From the NCBI RefSeq assembly GCF_024764775.1, contig NZ_JALIGC010000037.1, positions 186,001-250,000 on the forward strand: a DNA stretch of 64,000 nucleotides. Reading direction: 5' to 3'. The stretch is from Scandinavium manionii (GTDB lineage Bacteria; Pseudomonadota; Gammaproteobacteria; Enterobacterales; Enterobacteriaceae). Made by a program: the position numbers and the translations under genes. Below the pieces are notes generated by a model. The model had not been told where the DNA came from and did not search any database. It saw nothing but the letters and a program-made list of their open reading frames with translations. Of the stretch, positions 6,864 to 14,958 are shown one piece after another (within the stretch, counting starts at the first letter, position 1; the number at the start of each line of letters is the position of its first letter).

Positions 6864-8486
6864 ATGGCTCATTTTTGTGCGCAATCCCCTGCGTTTATTT
6901 TGCATCAGGTCACCTGTCAGTTTGCGACGGGCGATATTCTTTTTGGTTCTTTTGATCTCTCGCTTGAGCGTTCGCTTTGCGGCTTAGTCGGGCGTAATGG
7001 CAGTGGGAAAACTCGCCTGTTGCAGTTGCTTGCAGGCGTTGAAATGCCTGCCCACGGGCATATCGAACATTTTTCGACGGTGTCGTATGTCGCTCAGCAA
7101 CCGCTGCTTTCTGCGGACAGTACGCTGGCGGATTTACTCGGCCTGACGGCGATATTTTCCGCCCTGGGCCGCGTGAATAATGGCGAGATGCAGCCGGAAG
7201 ACAGCGATGTGCTCGACGGTCACTGGGATATTACGGAGCGCCTGAGTACGGCGTTTTCCGCGTTGTCGCTTCCCAAGTTTGACGCGTATCGTCCTGCTTC
7301 ATCCCTGAGCGGTGGTGAACGCGTGAAAGCGTTGCTGTGCGCCGCATTCCTTTCCGGGGCCGATTATCTGCTACTCGACGAACCGACTAACCATCTGGAT
7401 AGCGACGGGCGGGCATGGCTTTATCAGCAGCTTGCACAGTGGCGCGGCGGGGCGCTGATTGCCAGCCACGATCGCGAATTACTGGTGCAGGTACCGCATA
7501 TTCTCGAATTATCTGCCGGGAATTTGCGCCATTACGGCGGTAATTTTGATGTGTATCAGCAGCAGCGAGAGGCTGAACAGCAGGCAGCACGTTCGGCGCT
7601 CGACCATGCGGCGACCGCGCGACGACGAACCCGCCAGCGTTTGCGTAAAGAGCATGACAATAGCCTGCGGCGCTCCGCGCAAACGCTGCGAACCGTGGAT
7701 TCACTGAACATCGCCTCGTTTGAGCGAGTTGCTTACAAAGGCGCGGCCAAAGCCCGGCCCGGCACGCTGCGCCGCCAGCATCATGAACAGAACGAGGCGT
7801 TGAACGCGGCGGTTAATCAGGCGCGTGAACGCGTGGAGGATGAAACGCCGGTAATGATGACGCTGCCGGGCAACCACGTTGCGGCGGGCAAGCAGGTGCT
7901 GGACGTTCACGATCTGGTCCTGGCGCATTCCCCGATTGCGCCGCTGAACTGGCGCATGGATGGCCCAATGCGCGTGGCGCTGCGTGGGCCGAACGGCTGT
8001 GGTAAAACCACGCTGCTGAAAACGCTTCTCGGGCTGGAGTTGCCGGTGAGCGGCAGCTGTAAGTTGTCGGTGAATGCGGCCTGGCTCGATCAGCATCTGA
8101 GTCAGTTCAGTCTGTCACTGTCGGTGATGGAGCATCTGAGTCTGGCGAATACCCCTCTGGAAGAAGGCGTGCTGCGCAGTCGCCTGGCGCAGCTGCAGCT
8201 GACTGCGGAAAAAGTAGGTTTGCCGCTATCATCGCTGAGCGGTGGCGAACGCCTGAAGGCCGCTCTGGCCAGCGTGTTATGGCGGCGGGAAGCGACCCAG
8301 CTTTTGCTGTTGGACGAGCCGACTAACCACCTCGATTTGGCGTCGACGCAGGCCATTGAAATGGCATTGTCCGGTTTCCCGGGGGCGATGTTAGTCGTTT
8401 CACATGATGAGGCGTTTCTGCGGGGGTTGAAGCTGACTCACAGTCTGGAATGGCAGGATGCGGGCTGGGTATTCACGGCGCTGTGA
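6864..8486 (+). CDS. ABC-F subfamily ATPase
   Basis: Two ATP-binding cassettes lie in one soluble 540-residue chain with no membrane segments, the ABC-F layout. Cassette 1 has Walker A GRNGSGKT, signature LSGGERVKA and Walker B LLLDEPTNHLD; cassette 2 has GPNGCGKTT, LSGGERLKA and LLLDEPTNHLD. The linker is a basic, Arg-rich predicted coiled coil (TARRRTRQRLRKEHDNS), corresponding to the P-site tRNA interaction motif. Such proteins act on ribosomes, some as translation factors (EttA, YbiT), some protecting against antibiotics. It is not one of the four E. coli ABC-F proteins as I recall them. The ATG at 6864 is preferred over the GTG at 6858 because AGGAG sits 7 bases upstream. Confidence 0.85.
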   Translation: MAHFCAQSPAFILHQVTCQFATGDILFGSFDLSLERSLCGLVGRNGSGKTRLLQLLAGVEMPAHGHIEHFSTVSYVAQQPLLSADSTLADLLGLTAIFSALGRVNNGEMQPEDSDVLDGHWDITERLSTAFSALSLPKFDAYRPASSLSGGERVKALLCAAFLSGADYLLLDEPTNHLDSDGRAWLYQQLAQWRGGALIASHDRELLVQVPHILELSAGNLRHYGGNFDVYQQQREAEQQAARSALDHAATARRRTRQRLRKEHDNSLRRSAQTLRTVDSLNIASFERVAYKGAAKARPGTLRRQHHEQNEALNAAVNQARERVEDETPVMMTLPGNHVAAGKQVLDVHDLVLAHSPIAPLNWRMDGPMRVALRGPNGCGKTTLLKTLLGLELPVSGSCKLSVNAAWLDQHLSQFSLSLSVMEHLSLANTPLEEGVLRSRLAQLQLTAEKVGLPLSSLSGGERLKAALASVLWRREATQLLLLDEPTNHLDLASTQAIEMALSGFPGAMLVVSHDEAFLRGLKLTHSLEWQDAGWVFTAL

Positions 8487-8493
8487 TCAAAAA

Positions 8494-8511
8494 CCCCCGC
8501 AATCGCGGGGG
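8494..8511 (-). terminator. Terminator between the ABC-F gene and yiaG
   Basis: Stem CCCCCGC (8494-8500) / GCGGGGG (8505-8511), loop AATC. On the minus strand it is followed by TTTTT, so it best serves yiaG; it may also stop ABC-F transcripts. Confidence 0.75.
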
Positions 8512-8524
8512 TAAAATAACAACG

Positions 8525-8815
8525 TTATTCCATAAGCTGTCTGCTTAATCGGGGATCGGCCTGGATCAGGCGCATCAACTTCAGCTCGGCAGGGGATGGT
8601 TTTTCTCGTCTCGATTCCCACTCATGTACCATCGCTACGCTGACGCCCATCGCTCGGGCAAAATCATCGATCTTCAAACCGGAGCCTTTACGCAGTTGCT
8701 CAAACTCGGTAAAGGCTGTGGGCTTTTGGGTCAGGGTCATTCTCTGTGAATCATCTTTGAAAACAATTTGTTCAAGACTGGAAAGCAGTTCGTACATAGG
8801 ATCTTTATTTGTCAT
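8525..8815 (-). CDS. yiaG: HTH-type regulator YiaG
   Basis: A 96-residue XRE/MqsA-antitoxin-like DNA-binding protein. The N-terminus (MTNKDPMYELLSSLEQIVF) and the helix-turn-helix (LKIDDFARAMGVSVAMVHEWESRR, about residues 48-71) match E. coli YiaG, also 96 residues. The frame is open 8 codons further upstream; the start at 8815 is chosen because GAGGAG lies 6-7 bases before it. Targets are not known. In E. coli this gene borders cspA; here cspA is not seen anywhere between it and glyS. Confidence 0.9.
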   Translation of the reverse strand: MTNKDPMYELLSSLEQIVFKDDSQRMTLTQKPTAFTEFEQLRKGSGLKIDDFARAMGVSVAMVHEWESRREKPSPAELKLMRLIQADPRLSRQLME

Positions 8816-9093
8816 TGAGAACTCCTCTTTACCCGTCATACATCAAGCCACAGGCATGTTGTCCTGCAACTCGAATTATTTAGGGTATACATCTCACAGT
8901 GGGCACGTGAACAACAAAGAGCTTATTAAGAATAGTCAGTAAAAAGGGTGAGGGGTGGTCACAGGAGTGATTATTCGTGCGGTATCTTTTACGTGACCCG
9001 ATTCAGCCTTTCGTATCAGTCGACTAATTATTTGATAAAGATACGGGAAAGTTATTCAGCACAATTTTTGTAAATCGTAAGTAAAAATGTGGC
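8816..9093. other. yiaG upstream region with a conserved enterobacterial motif
   Basis: This 278-base stretch holds no convincing gene. On the minus strand, bases 8862-8886 read ACCCTAAATAATTCGAGTTG followed by CAGGA, a short sequence I recall as recurring many times in enterobacterial intergenic DNA; its role is unknown. The yiaG promoter is presumably in this block. Confidence 0.45.
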
Positions 9094-9121
9094 AAAAGGC
9101 GGGCGCTGACACCCGCCTTTT
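9094..9121 (-). terminator. Bidirectional-looking terminator of the pcaK-like gene
   Basis: Stem AAAAGGCGGG (9094-9103) / CCCGCCTTTT (9112-9121), 8-base loop. It lies just after the stop of the minus-strand transporter gene, with a T tail in both directions. Confidence 0.85.
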
Positions 9122-9126
9122 GCCCG

Positions 9127-10494
9127 TTAGGCCTTTTGTGTCGCCTTGCTAACTGGGGCGGCAGCGTTTTCAGCCGAGCGATCGGTTTTGGTCATGGCGT
9201 ATTTCACCATCAGCGCGGTGGCGGACAGCAGCGCCGGGACCGCCAGCAGCATGAAGATGGTTTTAAACGACAGCTGCGCCTGCATCAGGAATACACCGCT
9301 GAACGCTCCGAGAATGCCGCCGAAGCGCCCAATGCCCAACATCCACGCCACGCCCGTGGCCCGGCCCTGAGTCGGATAGAACCCGGCCGCCAGCGCGGGC
9401 ATGGAAGATTGTGCCCCGTTCATGATGCTGCCTGCGATGAATACCATCACGCCCATCAACACCAGGCTGCTGGTGGAAAACCCAACCAGGCAGACGAATA
9501 TGCCGGTCAGCAACCAGCCCACCGCGACCACTTTATTCGGGTTAAATTTGTCCATCAGCGCCCCGAGTACCAGCACGCCAATTCCGCCGCCGAGTGGGAA
9601 CAGGGCGGTGACGATCGAAGCCTGGCTCATGCTGGCGCCCGTTTCCCGGATAAGCAGCGGCAGCCAGCTGGTCAGTAAATAGAAAATCAGCAAGCCCATG
9701 AAGTAGGTCAGGCACAGCATGACCGTGCCGAGCGCGTAGCGTGGCGAGAAAATCACACCCAGCGCCGATTTATCCTGAACGCCACCCGCTTCGTGCAGCA
9801 CAAAGCGCGTGTCGGTAGCGATCGGAGCAATGCGACGCAGAATGGTCGCTACCTGCTGCTGAGATTTGTTTTTCGCTACCAGATAACGCACCGATTCCGG
9901 CAGCAGGAAAATCAGCACAACGGCCAGCACCAGCGGCATCACGCCGCCGAGGATCAGCACGCTTTGCCAGCCATACTGCGGAATTAACCACGCGGAGATA
10001 AACCCACCGAGCGAGGAACCAATCGGGAAACCGACGAACATCAGATTCACCAGCAAAGAGCGGCGGCGTTCCGGGGCATATTCGCTCATCAGCGTGGCGG
10101 CGTTTGGCATTGCGGCACCGAGGCCAAGCCCGGTGAGGAAGCGCAACAGCGTCAACTGGTTGAGGCTGGTGGCCGCGGCGGTCATCAGGCTGAAGCCGCC
10201 GAAAACCACAATGGAGAGGATCAGCACTTTTTTACGACCAATGCGGTCGGCCATTGGACCCGCGGTCAGCGCCCCGACAGCGAGCCCGACCAGCGCCGCG
10301 CTCATCACTGGGCCTAACGCAGATTTCTGCACGCCCCATTCCTGCACGAGGTCAGAGGCGATAAAGCCGATAATAGCGGTGTCAAAACCGTCCATCGCCA
10401 CGGTAATGAAGCACAGCACGAGGATCATCCACTGGTATTTCGTGAAAGGATTCTCGTTGATAAAGGCCTGGATATCGGTTGTTGTCTTTGTCAT
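9127..10494 (-). CDS. pcaK: Aromatic acid:H+ symporter, PcaK-like (AAHS family)
   Basis: This 455-residue major facilitator protein has 12 predicted helices and the AAHS signatures: DGFDTAIIGFIA in helix 1, the GPMADRIGRKKVL loop 2-3 motif, RFLTGLGLGAAMPNAATLMSEY, and FYPTQGRATGVAWMLGIGRFG late in the chain. Pseudomonas PcaK, a 4-hydroxybenzoate/protocatechuate transporter, shares these blocks closely. It should import an aromatic acid using the proton gradient. Two PcaR-type operator sequences upstream support that role. No ring-cleavage genes are nearby, so it would feed enzymes encoded elsewhere. It is an insertion between yiaG and yiaF relative to E. coli. The substrate is inferred. Confidence 0.8.
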   Translation of the reverse strand: MTKTTTDIQAFINENPFTKYQWMILVLCFITVAMDGFDTAIIGFIASDLVQEWGVQKSALGPVMSAALVGLAVGALTAGPMADRIGRKKVLILSIVVFGGFSLMTAAATSLNQLTLLRFLTGLGLGAAMPNAATLMSEYAPERRRSLLVNLMFVGFPIGSSLGGFISAWLIPQYGWQSVLILGGVMPLVLAVVLIFLLPESVRYLVAKNKSQQQVATILRRIAPIATDTRFVLHEAGGVQDKSALGVIFSPRYALGTVMLCLTYFMGLLIFYLLTSWLPLLIRETGASMSQASIVTALFPLGGGIGVLVLGALMDKFNPNKVVAVGWLLTGIFVCLVGFSTSSLVLMGVMVFIAGSIMNGAQSSMPALAAGFYPTQGRATGVAWMLGIGRFGGILGAFSGVFLMQAQLSFKTIFMLLAVPALLSATALMVKYAMTKTDRSAENAAAPVSKATQKA

Positions 10495-10518
10495 ATCGCG
10501 ATTCCTGGGAGGTAAGTT

Positions 10519-10533
10519 GTGCGATTATCGAAC
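10519..10533 (-). promoter_or_regulatory. PcaR-type operator, proximal copy
   Basis: On the minus strand this reads GTTCGATAATCGCAC, which equals the 15-base PcaR/IclR-family operator consensus as I remember it from Pseudomonas. It lies 25 bases upstream of the pcaK-like start, where it would overlap the promoter or leader. Confidence 0.6.
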
Positions 10534-10604
10534 GTAAATCCGTTAATCGTTCATCAATCAAACCATCAGGAGGCTTTTTCGACAACGTGCTGGCCGGGGG
10601 AAGC

Positions 10605-10619
10605 GTGCGATTATCGTAC
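10605..10619 (-). promoter_or_regulatory. PcaR-type operator, distal copy
   Basis: Minus strand GTACGATAATCGCAC, one base different from the proximal copy, 86 bases further upstream and in the same orientation. The core CGATAATCG is conserved in both. Confidence 0.55.
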
Positions 10620-10620
10620 G

Positions 10621-10869
10621 CCAGGCTGACGTCAGTGCCACAAATCTGAAGAAAGGTGCATTAATTCATTTAGTTATAGTTATGAATTCCGGCGCTGGCA
10701 ATATCATTAATTGTGATGTGGGCAACAAATAATTAACATCCTTTACGCGTGAGGAAAGTGTGCGACTTTTCCTAATGCGAATGAAGGAAAGTGTATCCTG
10801 CGAGGCTTGCGTCGACTATCCTTGTCAGCGTCAGGCACGTGTGTGCCAGTTTGCGCTTTTTTTTGGCTG
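10621..10869. other. Intergenic region between the pcaK-like gene and yiaF
   Basis: These bases hold no credible ORF. They are AT-rich at 10660-10740 and presumably carry the divergent promoters of the transporter gene and yiaF. Apart from the two operator copies described separately, I see no clear structure. Confidence 0.4.
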
Positions 10870-10882
10870 AAGGAGTATGAAA

Positions 10883-11593
10883 ATGGCGACAGGAAAGTCC
10901 TGCTCTCGCTGGTTTGCGTCTGTTGCGGCGTTATTGATGGTAGTTAGCCTGAGTGGGTGTTTCGATAAAGAAGGCGATCAGCGCAAAGCGTTCATCGACT
11001 TCCTGCAAAATTCTGTGATGCGTAGCGGCGAACGTCTGCCAACGCTGACCACCGATCAGAAAAAACAATTTGGTCCGTTCGTTTCCGATTACGCCGTGAT
11101 TTACGGTTATTCTCAGCAGGTGAGCCAGGCGATGGATGCTGGTTTGCGTCCGGTTGTAGACAGCGTGAATGCGATTCGTGTGCCACAGGATTACATGACT
11201 CAGCGCGAACCGCTTCGTCAGGCTAATGGCGCCTTGGGCGTGTTGAGCCAGCAGCTGGAAAACGCCAAAATGCAGGCGGACGGTGCGCATTCGGCACTGA
11301 AACAGGCTGACGATCTGAAGCCGGTTTACGACCAGGTTTACAACAAAGTCGTGACCCTGCCAGCGAACGCAATGCAGCCGCTGATCCCTGCCGCACAGAT
11401 CTTCACCCAGCAGCTGGTGCAGATTGGTGATTTCGTGGCACAGCAAAATACGCAGGTAAGCTTCGTGGCCAACGGAATTCAGTTCCCGACGTCTCAGCAG
11501 GCGAGCCAGTACAATACGCTGATTGGCCCTCTGGCCGCTCAGCACCAGGCGTTTAATCAGGCCTGGAGCGCGGCGGTTAACGCCACGCGTTAA
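10883..11593 (+). CDS. yiaF: Lipoprotein YiaF (DUF3053)
   Basis: A 236-residue predicted lipoprotein. The signal ends in the lipobox VSLSGC, and the mature part (FDKEGDQRKAFIDFLQN...) is helical and rich in Gln, matching E. coli YiaF throughout. Function is unknown. The ATG at 10883 is chosen over the one at 10877 because AAGGAG at 10870-10875 is 7 bases from the former and only 1 from the latter. A terminator follows at 11602-11626, after which ghrB converges. Confidence 0.9.
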   Translation: MATGKSCSRWFASVAALLMVVSLSGCFDKEGDQRKAFIDFLQNSVMRSGERLPTLTTDQKKQFGPFVSDYAVIYGYSQQVSQAMDAGLRPVVDSVNAIRVPQDYMTQREPLRQANGALGVLSQQLENAKMQADGAHSALKQADDLKPVYDQVYNKVVTLPANAMQPLIPAAQIFTQQLVQIGDFVAQQNTQVSFVANGIQFPTSQQASQYNTLIGPLAAQHQAFNQAWSAAVNATR

Positions 11594-11601
11594 GCATGAA
11601 A

Positions 11602-11626
11602 ACCGGGTGGCGTCCTGTCACCCGGT
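11602..11626 (+). terminator. yiaF terminator
   Basis: Stem ACCGGGTG (11602-11609) / CACCCGGT (11619-11626), 9-base loop, then CTCTTTCTC. It sits between convergent yiaF and ghrB and could serve both. Confidence 0.7.
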
Positions 11627-11633
11627 CTCTTTC

Positions 11634-12605
11634 TCATTGCACCTGCGGGTTCACGCAGTTCTTCTCAATCTTTCCGTTTAACGCATCAATCAGATTATCG
11701 ACCGCCGTGGCCGCCATGTTGTAACGCGTCTCATGGGTGGCAGAACCGATATGCGGCAGCGCCACGACGTTGGGCAGCTTGAGCAATTCTGACGCAACCG
11801 ACAGCGGTTCCTGCTCGAATACATCCAGACCCGCCGCATGGATTTCGCCTGCCTTTAACGCGGCGACTAACGCGTTTTCATCCACTACCTGGCCACGTCC
11901 GGCGTTAATGAAAATGGCCGACGACTTCATTTTGGCGAACTCGGCGGCGCCGAACAGATGACGGGTTTCGTCGGTCAGCGGCAGGATAGAACAGACAAAA
12001 TCAGCTTCCTGGAGCAGGGTGTCGAGGTCGCAATGGCGCGCGTTAAAGCGTTCATCCGCCTCTTTATGTTGACGACGCGCGTTGTACAAAACCGGCATAC
12101 CGAAACCGAAATGCGCGCGCTGCGCCAGCGCCAGGCCAATGCGGCCCATCCCGACAATACCAATGGTTTTGTGGTGCACGTCGGTGCCAAACCAGTCCGG
12201 GCCAATGCCTTTGGTCCATTCGCCGGCTTTCACGCGTTCGGCCACTTCGACCACCCGGCGCGCGCTGCTCAGGATCAACGCCATCAGCGTATCGGCCACG
12301 GTTTCGGTCAGGGCGGCCGGGGTGTGCATCAGCAAAACGCGGCGGGCATTCAGCGCATCGACATCGAAATTGTCGTAGCCGACGGAAATGGTGGAGGTGG
12401 CGCGCAGGGCGGGCATGTTATCCAGCAGCGCGGCGTCCACTTTTTCGCTTGAGCCAAGCAGGCCCACGGCATTTTTGAATGCGTCTGCGTGATTCTGAAC
12501 GGTATCCGCGTCCAGGTTCGGCATTTTTGTGACCGAAAAATGGGCCTCAAGGCGGCGTTGCAAATCGTCAGGTAATGATTTGTAGAGAATAACGGACGGT
12601 TTCAT
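11634..12605 (-). CDS. ghrB: 2-ketogluconate/glyoxylate/hydroxypyruvate reductase GhrB (KguD role?)
   Basis: This 323-residue D-isomer-specific 2-hydroxyacid dehydrogenase has the nucleotide-binding motif GIVGMGRIGLALAQR, about residue 148, and the catalytic set Arg in NAGRGQVVDE, Glu in DVFEQEPL and His in PHIGSATHETR. In E. coli GhrB (YiaE/TkrA) reduces glyoxylate, hydroxypyruvate and 2-ketogluconate with NADPH. Here it starts 21 bases after kguT and closes a 2-ketogluconate operon, the position occupied in Pseudomonas by kguD (2-keto-6-phosphogluconate reductase). It could therefore reduce the free acid, the phosphorylated acid, or both; sequence alone does not decide. It is nonetheless in the syntenic E. 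coli position beside yiaF. Confidence 0.9.
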   Translation of the reverse strand: MKPSVILYKSLPDDLQRRLEAHFSVTKMPNLDADTVQNHADAFKNAVGLLGSSEKVDAALLDNMPALRATSTISVGYDNFDVDALNARRVLLMHTPAALTETVADTLMALILSSARRVVEVAERVKAGEWTKGIGPDWFGTDVHHKTIGIVGMGRIGLALAQRAHFGFGMPVLYNARRQHKEADERFNARHCDLDTLLQEADFVCSILPLTDETRHLFGAAEFAKMKSSAIFINAGRGQVVDENALVAALKAGEIHAAGLDVFEQEPLSVASELLKLPNVVALPHIGSATHETRYNMAATAVDNLIDALNGKIEKNCVNPQVQ

Positions 12606-12626
12606 TCCTTTCTCCAGATAAAGGGT

Positions 12627-13907
12627 TTAAGCGTGGCGTGCGCCGACGGGAAGCTTCTGATTATTAGCAGGCTTAACAATTAAAGTCAGCCACACTGAGA
12701 CGAAAAGTGCCACCCCCATAAATATGTAGGAGGCAGACGGCGTGCCGGTTGCGCCGTTGAGGTAGCCGACAAACCAGGAGCCGAAGAACGAGCCGAGCGC
12801 CCCCATGCTGTTGATCAGCGCCATCGCGCCACCGGCCACGTTACGCGGCAACATCTCCGGCACAATGGCGAAGAACGGCCCGTATGGGGCGTACATCGCG
12901 GCACCGGCAATCACCAGCAGGCTGTAGGAAATCCAGAAGTGATCGGCCCCGACGGCCCAGGAACCGATAAATGCCAGGCCGCCAATCAGCAGCAATGGCC
13001 AGACGAACAGCTTACGGTTTTGCATCTTATCGGAGGCCCAAGAGGCGAGGATCATGGCGATGGTGGCGGCCAGATACGGCACCGCTGACAGCCAGCCCAC
13101 TTCTACCATGCCTAAGTTTTCACCGCCGCTGCGGATAATGGACGGCAGCCACAGCACGAAGCCATACACCCCGATGCTCCAGGCAAAATATTGCAGGCAC
13201 AGCAGAATGACGTTCCGCGAGCGGAAGGCTTCGCCATAGTTACGCACGGCTTTGATACCCTGCTGTTCCTGATTGAGCTGTTCCTGCAACGCAGATTTTT
13301 CCGCTTCAGACAGCCAGCCCACCTGCGCAGGTTTGTCTTTCACCAGCACCCACCAACAGAAAGCCCAAATCACCGCCGGGATACCTTCAAAGATAAACAT
13401 CTCACGCCAGCCGAAGGACTGAATCAGATAGCCCGACACCACCGACATCCACAGCACCGTCACCGGGTTGCCGAGGATCAGGAAAGTGTTGGCGCGTGAG
13501 CGTTCTGATTTGGTGAACCAGTTGCTGATGTAAATCAGCATTGCCGGCATCACCGCGGCTTCGACCACGCCCAGAATAAAGCGGATCGCCGCCAGCATTG
13601 GGATATTACTGACCATCCCGGTCAGCGAGGCGCAGCCGCCCCACAGGATCAGGCACACAAAAATCAGTTTGCGCACGCTGCGGCGTTCGGCGTACATCGC
13701 ACCGGGGATCTGGAAGAAGAAATAGCCGAGGAAAAACAGCGCGCCGAGCAGCGAGGACACACCTTTGGTGATGCCGAGGTCGTCGTTGATCCCCGCGGCG
13801 GAGGCGAATGAGAAGTTGGCGCGGTCGAGATACGCCAGGCTGTAGGTGATAAACACGATGGGCATGATGTACAGCCAGCGCTTCGTGGCAGGATTTGAAC
13901 GGTTCAT
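12627..13907 (-). CDS. kguT: 2-ketogluconate transporter KguT-like (MFS, ACS family)
   Basis: The 426-residue product is a 12-helix major facilitator protein of the anion:cation symporter group. Visible marks are YLDRANFSFA in helix 1, the RRSVRKLIF loop, the RFILGVVEAAVMPAMLIYISNWF segment, and a second half starting near residue 235. Members import hexuronates and ketogluconates with protons. The kinase, sugar-phosphate epimerase-like gene, reductase and LacI regulator around it recreate the Pseudomonas kgu cluster, so 2-ketogluconate is the likely substrate. It lies 104 bases after kguK and 21 bases before ghrB, on one transcript. Confidence 0.8.
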   Translation of the reverse strand: MNRSNPATKRWLYIMPIVFITYSLAYLDRANFSFASAAGINDDLGITKGVSSLLGALFFLGYFFFQIPGAMYAERRSVRKLIFVCLILWGGCASLTGMVSNIPMLAAIRFILGVVEAAVMPAMLIYISNWFTKSERSRANTFLILGNPVTVLWMSVVSGYLIQSFGWREMFIFEGIPAVIWAFCWWVLVKDKPAQVGWLSEAEKSALQEQLNQEQQGIKAVRNYGEAFRSRNVILLCLQYFAWSIGVYGFVLWLPSIIRSGGENLGMVEVGWLSAVPYLAATIAMILASWASDKMQNRKLFVWPLLLIGGLAFIGSWAVGADHFWISYSLLVIAGAAMYAPYGPFFAIVPEMLPRNVAGGAMALINSMGALGSFFGSWFVGYLNGATGTPSASYIFMGVALFVSVWLTLIVKPANNQKLPVGARHA

Positions 13908-14011
13908 AAGCGTGCCTCTGTTACTGAGGAAATGGCTACCGCGGTATGTAGGGTACAGGGTAGCGTTGTTTGGGTGTTTCGGTTGCTGCCGTCCGGTGTG
14001 TGGTAAAGGGA

Positions 14012-14956
14012 TTACCCGGCCTCGCCGAGCGCTTCCCGGGTGGGTAATCCTTCGCTGTCGCCCTGGACCTGAATCGCCAGCGAGCCAATTTTGTTACCGC
14101 GCGCGACCGCCTGCGACAGGGTTTTGCCTTCCAGCAGTGCGCTGATCGTGCCAACCGCGAAGCCATCGCCTGCGCCCACGGTATCGACGACGTTTTCCAC
14201 CTTTTCGGCGGTTACGCTGCCATGCTCGCCATCCGCGCTTTGGTACCACGCGCCGTCGGCCCCGGTTTTAATCACCACCGCTTTTACGCCACGGCTCAGG
14301 TAAAAATCAGCAATGCCTTCCGGCGTGCGCTGTCCGGTCAAAATAAGTCCCTCTTTCAGCCCCGGTAATACCCAGTCGGCCTGGCAGGCGAGATGATTCA
14401 GTTTCTCGACCATTTCCGCTTCGCTTTTCCACAGCACCGGCCGCAGGTTTGGGTCAAAAGAGAGCGTTTTCCCGGCGCGTTTCATGGCATTCGCTGCGTG
14501 ATCGAGCAGTTCGTAGGCGCTGCCAGATAACGCGGCCGCCACGCCGCTGAGGTGCAAATGACGGGCTGACAGAAAGTGCGCGGAATCGAAATCGTCTTGG
14601 CTGAGATGGCTGGCGGCGGAGCCTTTGCGGAAGTATTCCACAATGGGATCGGTTCCATTTTCGACTTTGGATTTCAGCTGAAAACCGGTCGGATAACGCC
14701 CGTCGACGGTGACGCCTGCGCTATCAATGCCTTCCTGTTTGAGCGAGTCCAGCACGAACTCGCCGAAGCTGTCATCGCCTACCCGGCTGACCCAGCTGAC
14801 GTTTAGTCCGAGGCGCGCCAGACCGGTAGCGACGTTTAGCTCTGCCCCGGCCACGCGTTTGATAAATGACTCAACCTGGCTGAGCGGCCCGGTTTTCTGG
14901 GCGACAAACATCGCCATGGCTTCACCGATAGTGATCACATCCAGTGTCTGATTCAT
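14012..14956 (-). CDS. kguK: 2-ketogluconate kinase KguK-like (PfkB family)
   Basis: This 314-residue ribokinase/PfkB family enzyme carries the N-terminal glycine motif (AGAELNVATGLARLG, about residue 36) and the C-terminal signature NVVDTVGAGDGFAVG, whose Asp is the catalytic base. In a ketogluconate operon it should phosphorylate 2-keto-D-gluconate to 2-keto-6-phosphogluconate in the cytoplasm. KDG kinase is the main alternative, since the families are close, but a separate kdgK is present at 52.1-53.0 kb. Its ATG begins 2 bases after the kguE stop, so expression is coupled. Confidence 0.8.
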   Translation of the reverse strand: MNQTLDVITIGEAMAMFVAQKTGPLSQVESFIKRVAGAELNVATGLARLGLNVSWVSRVGDDSFGEFVLDSLKQEGIDSAGVTVDGRYPTGFQLKSKVENGTDPIVEYFRKGSAASHLSQDDFDSAHFLSARHLHLSGVAAALSGSAYELLDHAANAMKRAGKTLSFDPNLRPVLWKSEAEMVEKLNHLACQADWVLPGLKEGLILTGQRTPEGIADFYLSRGVKAVVIKTGADGAWYQSADGEHGSVTAEKVENVVDTVGAGDGFAVGTISALLEGKTLSQAVARGNKIGSLAIQVQGDSEGLPTREALGEAG

Positions 14957-14958
14957 GC

